Of a stretch of 62,506 nt of DNA, positions 23,293 to 30,230 are shown piece after piece. The translations under genes were made by a program, and so were the position numbers. Positions within the stretch are counted from its first letter, which is position 1; each line of letters opens with the position of its first letter. The notes beneath the pieces are model-generated. The model did not search any database, was not told where the DNA came from, and saw only the letters and a list, made by a program, of their open reading frames with translations. The DNA is from a virus: the IMG/VR virus record IMGVR_UViG_3300022865_000425, positions 1 through 62,506 of that record. One strand, given 5' to 3'.

Positions 23293-25956
23293 TTATTCAA
23301 AATCAAATAAACTGTCAAATGTAGTAGTTATTCCTGTATAATTAGGAATATCCCAGTCTAGTACTCCTAGTAAGTTTTCTACTTTTTGGTCAACAATAGT
23401 GGCCTCCATCAAGTCGTCATCGAACGGCAAGTCTTTAAACCACTGTGGAATATGTGATTCGTCTGTGGGATAAGCAACACTAGTATATCCTAACGGATTC
23501 TGTTTAAGTTTACAAACAATAACTTTCATACCGTCAACAATCTTCTGACTGTAATTGTCGCTCATCATTTTACATAAGTTGTTCCAGTTCATACTGGCTC
23601 TTACGTGTCCGGGCATGTTTGCTCTGCCCTCACGTTTCTCAGCGGCTGAGTACTTGGTTAAGTTGTTGACACGTTTAGGTGTGCCTTTTTCCCATGCTGG
23701 ACGCTCTCTAAACGCAACTTTAAACTCACGTACCGTGTCGTATATTTCCTCTTTTTTAGCACCTGTTAGTGTGGCTAATAATATCTCGCTTAGGAACTTC
23801 TGTACTACAGGAGGAGTGTCTGACCGTTTTAGGTCAAGTCCCATGGCTTTTACTTTGCCTGGCTTGCCTTCAGTATCTAACCTGTACCCTTCCATGTCAT
23901 ATATCAGTGCCGCATAACGCTTCTTCTTAATGTACAAGCCTTTAGTAGCAACAAGTTCCCTGTTACCTTGGATAAGTTCTCCCATGTGTTTTGGACAATG
24001 AAATGCTTTTGCCATAAACTTAGGAAAACTCTCATTAAGCGAACTACTAATTTGATCATATAGTTGTATAACTACATCTTTATTCCAGGTTAATCGACCT
24101 GCCTCAACATCTTCCTTAACTGCGGGCCACATAGTAAAATAAACAGAGTCTGTATCACCATATATAATGGCTTCACCAGTATGATCGTACACACCCATTA
24201 TGCATTCATTTGTAAACGCATCCATGTGTTTAGCAATACTTCTGCCAGTCAGTGTAGTTGATTGTCCAATACGTTTGTCAAAAAATCTACAACCTGGATT
24301 AAGGATAGCACCGTACAAACTGTTCAAGTTAATCTTCTTAACCAACTGTCGTTTGTCCCAGAATGCAATGTCCTCTGTGTCTGTTGCTTCTTTCTTCTTT
24401 GCCTGTAGTTCTTGACGTTCTGCGTACCAACGTTCTAACAGTCCAGGAATAATACCTTTCTTTTCGTATGTAAAGATAGTGCCGTTAGCACTCAGTGTCC
24501 AACTTTGATTACAGTCAAATAACATCTTCCAGAGTTCTGCACCTGTATGTACGGTGCTTTCACCATTCGCCCAGTCTACTGTTATCTCAGTGCCTGCTTG
24601 CATTTCCATAACAGCAGTATATTCCAGTGACGCAAACAATCCGTCCCAGCTGTCTGTGAAAGTTTTACCTGCGACACGTTTCTCGTTCAAGTAACTGTCT
24701 GTCATAATAGGACGTAGTTGTCCCACGACAGTTTCTGATCCCATGTTTAAAGCACGAATAGCACTAGGATACAGTGAGTTAATATCAATAGCACCCACCC
24801 AGTCATGCATGCCTTTTTTAGGTTGTGTAACGTAAGCACCTGCCGCTTGTGTATTTTCTTCTTCGCCTCTTCTCGTGCGATTAGGAACAACCATACCCAG
24901 CTGATGTGCTTCGTTAATAATTGCCTGCTCTGTGACAGCCACAGCACCCATTGTGGTTGGTAGTAGCACTGTGTTGTCGTGTGCAAGGTCGTTTGCTAAA
25001 TCTAAAAACCTTAGTTTCTGATCCAACTTAAACAGCAATGCAGTATCCTGCCTGTTATATTCAATAAACGTTTTAAAGTCCTGATTATATAACTGATCCA
25101 GCGTACCTTCGTATTGAGTCTTACGCTCATCTAGTTCATACTCACCGATTGCGTCTAGTGAATAACTATGGCGTTCCTCATATGTGTACTTACGATAGAG
25201 TTGCATGTAATCTAGATGCACTCTGCCAATAAGATCAAATGTCAGATTTTCTGCACCAAAACGTTCAAAGGTGCGCTTCTTAGGATATTGCCCCCATAGA
25301 CAAAAACGTCTGGTATCATTTTTACTTAATACCTTATTAATACGCAAAACAGTGTAGGGAATATCATAACCTTCTGAGTTCCAGCCACTAAGTATGTCTG
25401 CATCATCTATTAAGTTTAAAAACTGATCCAACATGTCTGCTTCGTCAGTAAACATGAATGTATCATCAAACTGGTTTGCCACATCTTGTGCTTCTTCCCA
25501 ACTCATACCCTTAGGTGGGATTGCAAGAGTAATTAGTTTGCCAAGCCAGTCTAAGTAAACTGTTATTGCAGTTATTTTGTTAAACGGATCACTGGGCGGG
25601 CTAAATCCTTTCTCAGGATCAAAGTCAACCTCAATATCGAAAAAACATGTTTGTAGTTTGGGAGCGTCTTGGCCCAGATAGTTTTCTTCTAGACAGCGAT
25701 AAACTACATTAACGTCCGACTCCCAGAGCTTTTTGTTACCGCCTTGTATTCTTTGCTCTTTGTGGAATTCTTTGCCGTTACGTGTATTGAATCTACTTAC
25801 TGGTGTGCCGTATATAGTTCGATGTTTGCCTTTAGGGTCATCATAATAAAATACGTAATTGGCAGGAAACTCGTTGTAGATTCTCTCACCATTAATACGT
25901 TCTACGACGTGTATTCTATCTGTGTCTTTGTCATGAAATGCGTCTATGTAACTCAT
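23293..25956 (-). CDS. 43: DNA polymerase, family B (gp43-like)
   Basis: 887 residues, close to T4 gp43 (898). Exonuclease motifs: FFDIEVDF (Asp107, Glu109), GWNSEGYD (193-198), YNRQDTA (Tyr300, Asp304). Polymerase motifs: AIDINSLYPS (Asp391), KKINLNSLYG (about 540), and IIYGDTDSVYF (599-604, catalytic Asp). Replicates the genome with the clamp and clamp loader. Uninterrupted, no intron or intein seen. The start ATG is 65 bases after the preceding gene and lacks a strong ribosome site; an AATAAAC segment is nearby. Confidence 0.97.
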   Translation of the reverse strand: MSYIDAFHDKDTDRIHVVERINGERIYNEFPANYVFYYDDPKGKHRTIYGTPVSRFNTRNGKEFHKEQRIQGGNKKLWESDVNVVYRCLEENYLGQDAPKLQTCFFDIEVDFDPEKGFSPPSDPFNKITAITVYLDWLGKLITLAIPPKGMSWEEAQDVANQFDDTFMFTDEADMLDQFLNLIDDADILSGWNSEGYDIPYTVLRINKVLSKNDTRRFCLWGQYPKKRTFERFGAENLTFDLIGRVHLDYMQLYRKYTYEERHSYSLDAIGEYELDERKTQYEGTLDQLYNQDFKTFIEYNRQDTALLFKLDQKLRFLDLANDLAHDNTVLLPTTMGAVAVTEQAIINEAHQLGMVVPNRTRRGEEENTQAAGAYVTQPKKGMHDWVGAIDINSLYPSAIRALNMGSETVVGQLRPIMTDSYLNEKRVAGKTFTDSWDGLFASLEYTAVMEMQAGTEITVDWANGESTVHTGAELWKMLFDCNQSWTLSANGTIFTYEKKGIIPGLLERWYAERQELQAKKKEATDTEDIAFWDKRQLVKKINLNSLYGAILNPGCRFFDKRIGQSTTLTGRSIAKHMDAFTNECIMGVYDHTGEAIIYGDTDSVYFTMWPAVKEDVEAGRLTWNKDVVIQLYDQISSSLNESFPKFMAKAFHCPKHMGELIQGNRELVATKGLYIKKKRYAALIYDMEGYRLDTEGKPGKVKAMGLDLKRSDTPPVVQKFLSEILLATLTGAKKEEIYDTVREFKVAFRERPAWEKGTPKRVNNLTKYSAAEKREGRANMPGHVRASMNWNNLCKMMSDNYSQKIVDGMKVIVCKLKQNPLGYTSVAYPTDESHIPQWFKDLPFDDDLMEATIVDQKVENLLGVLDWDIPNYTGITTTFDSLFDFE

Positions 25957-26021
25957 ATGTTTATTGTACTATAATCGGTAAAGGGGAAGTCTATCGAATA
26001 AGTTTTCATTGCCAAGACATA

Positions 26022-26303
26022 TTACCACCATCCAGATGCTACACCATATCCAAATATGTTAACACATGCAAACCAGCTAGTTAACAAAAACGGAAAAGGT
26101 AACCTTCTACGCAAGTATGCTATTGCACCCGTAATACACCCAACAAAGAAGCCGGGGTATATCACAATCATATTCGGGGCGTCTGCTGTAAACGCCAAGG
26201 TTGCACTAGCACCAACTGTTGTAACAAAACTAATTAGTTCAAGATAGAACGCTATGTGGTCACTTTTATAACTGTTAACCCAAAAGTTTTTGATGTTTCC
26301 CAA
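26022..26303 (-). CDS. Small membrane protein, 93 aa
   Basis: Three hydrophobic segments (IAFYLELISFVTTVGASATLA, MIVIYPGFFVGCITGAIAYL, FLLTSWFACVNIFGYGVA) with a basic loop RRRLPFP. The start appears to be TTG directly after the upstream stop. A similar protein is common in marine T4-like phages; function unknown. Could alter the host membrane. Confidence 0.6.
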   Translation of the reverse strand: MGNIKNFWVNSYKSDHIAFYLELISFVTTVGASATLAFTADAPNMIVIYPGFFVGCITGAIAYLRRRLPFPFLLTSWFACVNIFGYGVASGWW

Positions 26304-26558
26304 TTAGAGTGTCTTGCCGACAGTTTCTAGGATATTTACAGTTTCTTCGTGGTCTTGAGTAGTTTCACCAAGTTTTGATTTAAATGCAATTCTAATTGCT
26401 TTTTTAAGCACTGAAGGTTTAATGTCCATAGACTCTGCTACTGCTTTAATAGTATCGCTAAGACCAGCATTAAGGTCTTCGACTTCTTGCATAACTGCAA
26501 TGCCTTCGTTAATAACCTGATTAAGTTTTGCTTTTTGTTCAGTGTTATAAATTTTCAT
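26304..26558 (-). CDS. dsbA: DsbA-like double-stranded-DNA-binding protein
   Basis: 84 residues, mostly helical: an initial EQKAKLNQVINEGIAVMQEV helix, then SVLKKAIRIAFKSKLGETTQ and HEETVNILETVG. T4 DsbA is 89 residues, binds dsDNA and stimulates late transcription. The match is by length, helix pattern and placing near the polymerase. The ATG shares a base with the stop before it (TAATG). Confidence 0.6.
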   Translation of the reverse strand: MKIYNTEQKAKLNQVINEGIAVMQEVEDLNAGLSDTIKAVAESMDIKPSVLKKAIRIAFKSKLGETTQDHEETVNILETVGKTL

Positions 26559-27130
26559 TAATTTTCCTTGATTAAGTGTGTTGGTAATTCTTTTGTAGGA
26601 TCAAGCCTAATACTAAACGATATTCTAACAGAGTCTTTAGGATTTGTAAACCTATGAGGTACTTGATTATTCATTATTATAGGTTTTACTAGTTCGTATC
26701 TTGAATGCTCGTGCCACTTTTTTTCTGTTAAACAATCATTATACACATGTCCGTTACCTAAGTCAACTAGATTAATCTTCAGATCATCTGGTTTGTGATA
26801 AAATATACATGAAGTGCCTAGACAATTTGCTATGGGAAAATTAATAGATACACCAGCTTCGTCTATATCAGTGTGTTTGTAGTCGGGATCGTCATGCGGG
26901 CTTGATACAAAGAATATCATATAAGCTGGATATACGTTGTTACGCTTCATCCATCGTGTAAGTAACGGGCAGTTGTCTACAAACCCCTGAAGATCCATCC
27001 GCACAAACGTATGATATGCCCCTGCTATTGCTTTTTTCACAATCCATTGTAGATCCTGACTTGTGTTGTAATAACGCTGTATGTCATGTGTTACACGCTC
27101 ATCACAATCCAGCCAGTTCCAGTACCACAT
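26558..27130 (-). CDS. 2OG-Fe(II) oxygenase-like protein, copy A
   Basis: 190 residues. YKHTDIDEAGVSINFPIANC carries HxD of the iron triad, IMNNQVPHRFTNPKDSVRIS supplies the distal His and the Arg that binds 2-oxoglutarate, with a double-stranded beta-helix between. No known substrate. It is directly followed, at the upstream side, by a related gene (27131-27784) with the same motif order, so the pair arose by tandem duplication. GGAG lies before the ATG. Confidence 0.65.
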   Translation of the reverse strand: MWYWNWLDCDERVTHDIQRYYNTSQDLQWIVKKAIAGAYHTFVRMDLQGFVDNCPLLTRWMKRNNVYPAYMIFFVSSPHDDPDYKHTDIDEAGVSINFPIANCLGTSCIFYHKPDDLKINLVDLGNGHVYNDCLTEKKWHEHSRYELVKPIIMNNQVPHRFTNPKDSVRISFSIRLDPTKELPTHLIKEN

Positions 27131-27784
27131 TTAACTATTCTCCGGTGGTTTAGGGTGCCCGTACCAACTTTCATACCAATCAACTCCCCATCTTATAGCA
27201 TCTTTGCTGGTGTCCCAGCCTTTCATTAATTTAAAAGGCACGGTATCTGGAGTACATCTCACAGTCATTGATATACGGAGTCCTTCTCCGGTATTTGTGA
27301 ATACATGCGGTATAGTGTTAATGCATATTGTGGGTGTGTGTAAACTGTATTTTGTTAGTTGTACCCAGTTGTCGCTATAACAAACAATGCGAGTTTTATG
27401 GGCATGTTCGTCAAGCAATACACTTCTTACATTATTGTTGGGTTCGTAGAATATTGTTTCAGTGTGATCACAACCAGATACAGGAAAGTTAATTCCTACG
27501 CCAGTAGTGTCTGTGTCTATGTGGCAATGTTTTAAAGTATAAAACGGAGCACTGATTAGATATCCTATATAATCTATCTTAATCTTTGCAACATCTTCGC
27601 ACCAATATGTAAACTTAGGACATTTTTCAAATACGTCCTCTGTTTTTAACTTTACAAAACCGTTGTCTTGTTCATAGATTATTTTTTGTACTTCTTTTTG
27701 TAAACTGTAACTGTTTCTATAATAATCTTTAATTTCTAGAACCATATCTGGATCTATATTATCTATGTGGTTCCATACATACAT
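27131..27784 (-). CDS. 2OG-Fe(II) oxygenase-like protein, copy B
   Basis: 217 residues, paralogue of 26558-27130. HCHIDTDTTGVGINFPVSGC gives HxD and INTIPHVFTNTGEGLRIS gives His plus Arg. N-terminal helix pattern is shared (WNHIDNIDPDMVLEIKDYY against WNWLDCDERVTHDIQRYY). A longer C-terminal tail is rich in Trp/Tyr. GGAGG precedes the start. Substrate unknown. Confidence 0.65.
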   Translation of the reverse strand: MYVWNHIDNIDPDMVLEIKDYYRNSYSLQKEVQKIIYEQDNGFVKLKTEDVFEKCPKFTYWCEDVAKIKIDYIGYLISAPFYTLKHCHIDTDTTGVGINFPVSGCDHTETIFYEPNNNVRSVLLDEHAHKTRIVCYSDNWVQLTKYSLHTPTICINTIPHVFTNTGEGLRISMTVRCTPDTVPFKLMKGWDTSKDAIRWGVDWYESWYGHPKPPENS

Positions 27785-27823
27785 ACGATTTTAACCTCCT
27801 TTGTTCTTGTTGAATAAATTAAA

Positions 27824-28231
27824 TTACGAAGGTGCAATTGTGCCAGTTGACTTGATCGTAGATAAACTACTGCCTGGGCGTTGTTGTTGTGCCTGCTGTT
27901 GTGCTTGTTGTTGTTGTTGCTGTTTACGTACAGCAGTACTGCTGATTCGATTATACTCATCAGCTAACTCTGGGTGCTGTCCCATACTTGTCACTAACTG
28001 TAAATAAGGTGCGTCTCTATATGTTTTAGAGTCAGATGACTGTTCTTTACGAGCAATTTTACTTGCTAGTGCTTTAATGGCGGCTCTTGTGCCAGCATCT
28101 TGTGTAATAGCCATAATTGTTTCAGCGTCAGGACCTAATTGTGCTAGGTCTGTATCGGTGGGGGTGTCTGGCAACGGTCTATTTAACGGTGCTACTGGAC
28201 TCTGGTCTTCAAACAATTCTCTTATAAGCAT
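27824..28231 (-). CDS. Gln-rich protein with capsid-targeting-like N-terminus
   Basis: 135 residues. Starts MLIRELFED, matching the T4 capsid-targeting/propeptide pattern: basic-polar start, hydrophobic pair, then a prohead-protease site (LFE, [LIF]xE). Later it has a helical middle and a poly-Gln/Ala run (KQQQQQQAQQQAQQQRPG). A late octamer ends six bases before the ATG. Candidate internal head protein; no activity seen. Confidence 0.6.
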   Translation of the reverse strand: MLIRELFEDQSPVAPLNRPLPDTPTDTDLAQLGPDAETIMAITQDAGTRAAIKALASKIARKEQSSDSKTYRDAPYLQLVTSMGQHPELADEYNRISSTAVRKQQQQQQAQQQAQQQRPGSSLSTIKSTGTIAPS

Positions 28232-28236
28232 AGTAG

Positions 28237-28244
28237 TATTTATC
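28237..28244 (-). promoter_or_regulatory. Late-promoter octamer for the Gln-rich protein
   Basis: GATAAATA on the minus strand, ending six bases before the ATG at 28231, giving a predicted start on the codon. Confidence 0.52.
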
Positions 28245-28293
28245 GACCTTGGACTCTGTGTGCCTTAGTGACCATTTGTTTAATTCTTGCCAT
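28240..28293 (-). CDS. Possible 17-aa basic peptide
   Basis: MARIKQMVTKAHRVQGR with AAAGGA eight bases before the ATG, placed between two operon members and stopping inside the late octamer. Coding status is doubtful; a good ribosome site is the only support. Confidence 0.3.
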   Translation of the reverse strand: MARIKQMVTKAHRVQGR

Positions 28294-28308
28294 TTTTAAT
28301 TTCCTTTA

Positions 28309-28530
28309 TTAATAAGAATATTTGATGTCCGACCACCAGTGTTTGCCTTTGCTTATTGCCTGCATCCATCTATCGTAGTCAGTCTGAGATGCACCATCTA
28401 TATAGTACTCTCCACCACCTTTGGTTTTCATTCTAACAGCGGTACCACCGTTATCAAAAACAAAATAATCCAAGTCAGTAATCCAACTACTGGCTACTGG
28501 CTCTTCACGTATTATTTCGCTTGCTCGCAT
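28309..28530 (-). CDS. KTSC-domain protein with capsid-targeting-like N-terminus
   Basis: 73 residues. N-terminus MRASEIIREEPVA has the IIRE cleavage-like site. The rest fits the KTSC fold: SSWITDLDYFVFDNGGTAV, then TKGGGEYYIDGASQTDYDRW, and the family's SKGKHWWSDIKYSY end. KTSC domains are short beta-hairpin/helix modules named from lysyl-tRNA synthetase tails. The ATG at 28530 has GAGAAG upstream; an ATG further upstream in frame is less likely because it lies inside the Cys-rich gene. Confidence 0.7.
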   Translation of the reverse strand: MRASEIIREEPVASSWITDLDYFVFDNGGTAVRMKTKGGGEYYIDGASQTDYDRWMQAISKGKHWWSDIKYSY

Positions 28531-28660
28531 GTTCTTCTCTACATTTTTCACAATGGCATTCCGAGCAGTAATCACAGTCCTCATCTACACAACTGTGTCC
28601 ACAGTGTGCGGGATGCCAGCACCCTCTACAAATTGTAATTTCTTCTACTATTAAGGTCAT
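28505..28660 (-). CDS. Cys/His-rich zinc-ribbon-like protein, 51 aa
   Basis: Nine cysteines in 51 residues: ICRGCWHPAHCGHSCVDED then CDYCSECHCEKC, plus three His, suggesting two zinc sites or a cluster. The ATG overlaps the upstream stop (ATGA) and its end overlaps the KTSC start by 26 bases, so it is a true operon member. No known family recognised. Confidence 0.65.
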   Translation of the reverse strand: MTLIVEEITICRGCWHPAHCGHSCVDEDCDYCSECHCEKCREEHASKRNNT

Positions 28661-28890
28661 TTGGTAACAACGTTCTTGGCTTTGCCAGTTCGGTTTTTGT
28701 TTGGGTCTTCTCTGCTCAACCAGGGAGCAGGCGTGAGCATAGTTTTGCGTAAACGGTCATTAGGCTTAGGTAGCATATCCAAGCGAGCCTGAAACTGCGC
28801 AAAGGCGTCTGGGCTGGTCGCCATGATCACCTGGTCGAGCAGATCGCAGCCTTTCCAGCATTTTTCTGTTATAAAGTCTGTTATTCTCAT
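28657..28890 (-). CDS. Small protein with capsid-targeting-like N-terminus, 77 aa
   Basis: Starts MRITDFITEKCWKGCDLLDQ: FITE fits the prohead-protease pattern. It continues with a CxxxC and a helical ATSPDAFAQFQARLDMLPKP, and a basic Asn-rich tail. Not recognised otherwise. Operon overlaps (ATGA) with the Cys-rich gene. Confidence 0.62.
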   Translation of the reverse strand: MRITDFITEKCWKGCDLLDQVIMATSPDAFAQFQARLDMLPKPNDRLRKTMLTPAPWLSREDPNKNRTGKAKNVVTK

Positions 28891-28923
28891 TTCTATTCTA
28901 TGCCTAATCCATTTTTTTAAAGT

Positions 28924-29529
28924 CTAAGGCCTAGCGTATTGCGCCCTCAGTAAGCGTAGTGCTTTTCCAATAATCGTAGCGGCTCTTTGAGGACCAACAC
29001 CTAATTCTTCGCCTATTTCTTTGTAGGTCATGTTATGCATGAACCGCATTTCAATTGCGTCTACAAGTCTGTCACTATTAACGGTTTTACTATTACTAAG
29101 GCTAGTTAACAACTTTTTAACATCTAATTTGTTATCAAGCTCTACGTTTTCGTTGCTTTTCTTTTTACCCGTATTGCCCCAGTTCTTGGCACCAACTTTA
29201 CGGCACTTAAGTAATGCACCACCTGCGTATGCATTGGGCCACACTTTGTAACGTGACTTGACCTTATGGTAGCAAGCGTCTTTCTCGCCTGCGGCTTCAT
29301 CAAACTGTGCCTCTGTTACTAGTTCTGAGTTATCAAACTTGTCAAACTCTTCTGATAACTCATCTTCTTTAACTTCACCCACAAGTTTACCCTGGAAAGG
29401 ATGTTTAGTATAAGGACCATCATACTTCTTTTCGCCCTTACTGGGCCTGTCAGATCCTTTAACCTGGTCTTTATGACTAGACTTAATGCTGTCCATACCT
29501 TCTAGTATTTTGTAGATATCGTTACTCAT
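28924..29529 (-). CDS. Virion-like protein fused to a sigma-region-4-like helix-turn-helix
   Basis: 201 residues. MSNDIYKILE at the start resembles the capsid-targeting motif (KILE). Middle part DACYHKVKSRYKVWPNAYAG then ALLKCRKVGAKNWG is a module seen in many marine phage proteins. C-terminal VDAIEMRFMHNMTYKEIGEE then LGVGPQRAATIIGKALRLLR looks like sigma70 region 4: two helices and the recognition turn. Such a protein packaged in the head could bind host promoters or RNA polymerase on entry (inference). Stop is TAG. Confidence 0.68.
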   Translation of the reverse strand: MSNDIYKILEGMDSIKSSHKDQVKGSDRPSKGEKKYDGPYTKHPFQGKLVGEVKEDELSEEFDKFDNSELVTEAQFDEAAGEKDACYHKVKSRYKVWPNAYAGGALLKCRKVGAKNWGNTGKKKSNENVELDNKLDVKKLLTSLSNSKTVNSDRLVDAIEMRFMHNMTYKEIGEELGVGPQRAATIIGKALRLLRAQYARP

Positions 29530-29933
29530 TATCGTTTAATAACCTTTTTCTTATCACCTGGGCCGCCACTAGCAAATCCGTTGCCGCTCATACTGGTTGC
29601 AACTCCACCTGCTGTAGTAGTCTCACCTAACTCTAATTCTGTTTCAACTTCAGGCTCAACTGCTTCTACTGGCATCTCACCGTTAGATAACATTTCATAT
29701 TCTAAGTAATGCTTAACAGCACCCAAGTAGTCTGCGGCTTTAGTAATCTTTGCTTGAACCCATGCTTCTAAGCCTTGCTCTTCGCTAATGCCTTTTAACA
29801 TGTTGTGTAGTTCAATAGCATACTTTGCTGTCTTATATAACTGCCCACGAGCCATTTGGATCTCATGATCCTGCTCGCTTTTGGCAGCCATGTCGCTTAA
29901 AATGCCTTCTTCAATAATGTCTGTTGCTTTCAT
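29529..29933 (-). CDS. Candidate internal head protein, 134 aa
   Basis: MKATDIIEEGILSDMAAKSE: IIEE is a typical prohead-protease target, so the first 9-10 residues look like a capsid-targeting sequence. Domain LEAWVQAKITKAADYLGAVK then HYLEYEMLSNGEM is shared with hypothetical head-associated proteins of T4-like phages. Tail is Glu/Gly-rich. CATAAATA is upstream. No enzymatic motif. Confidence 0.68.
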   Translation of the reverse strand: MKATDIIEEGILSDMAAKSEQDHEIQMARGQLYKTAKYAIELHNMLKGISEEQGLEAWVQAKITKAADYLGAVKHYLEYEMLSNGEMPVEAVEPEVETELELGETTTAGGVATSMSGNGFASGGPGDKKKVIKR

Positions 29934-29951
29934 TTTACTAACCTTTTTTTG

Positions 29952-29959
29952 TATTTATG
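29952..29959 (-). promoter_or_regulatory. Late-promoter octamer for 29529-29933
   Basis: CATAAATA on the minus strand with a leader of about 18 bases and AAAGG before the ATG. Confidence 0.5.
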
Positions 29960-30230
29960 CTACCGTAAACTTAAGACTATTTGTTTCTTTACCAGCGATC
30001 CAGATGTTACACACATCAAATGTCCCTAATTCAGGATTAATGTTCTCAACAACAAATTCACTTTCTCCTGCTGGTAGTTCTACCTTTGACAGTTCACGCA
30101 CGAACGCTTTTGTGTTATCAAAAGTATATGTGCGCTCTGTTAGTAAATCTCCGTTACAGTACAACCTGTATGTCGGTGGTGCCTTAGACCATTTACATAG
30201 TAAATCAAACTGTATGTCCACTACTTTCAC
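29955..30230 (-). CDS. Beta-rich small protein, 91 aa
   Basis: Not recognised. Alternating hydrophobic pattern (VVDIQFDLLCKWSK, YRLYCNGDLLTERTYTFD, SEFVVENINPELGTFDVCNI) implies a beta-sandwich. Resembles in style the two beta-rich proteins at 33.0-33.8 kb. Overlaps the end of the LysM gene's start by four bases. Possibly a minor virion protein. Confidence 0.58.
   Translation of the reverse strand: MKVVDIQFDLLCKWSKAPPTYRLYCNGDLLTERTYTFDNTKAFVRELSKVELPAGESEFVVENINPELGTFDVCNIWIAGKETNSLKFTVA

Noticed and set aside
25957-26021. Sigma70 promoter before the polymerase
   Set aside because: A TACAAT is present but no -35 at the 17-base spacing that all the other early promoters share.
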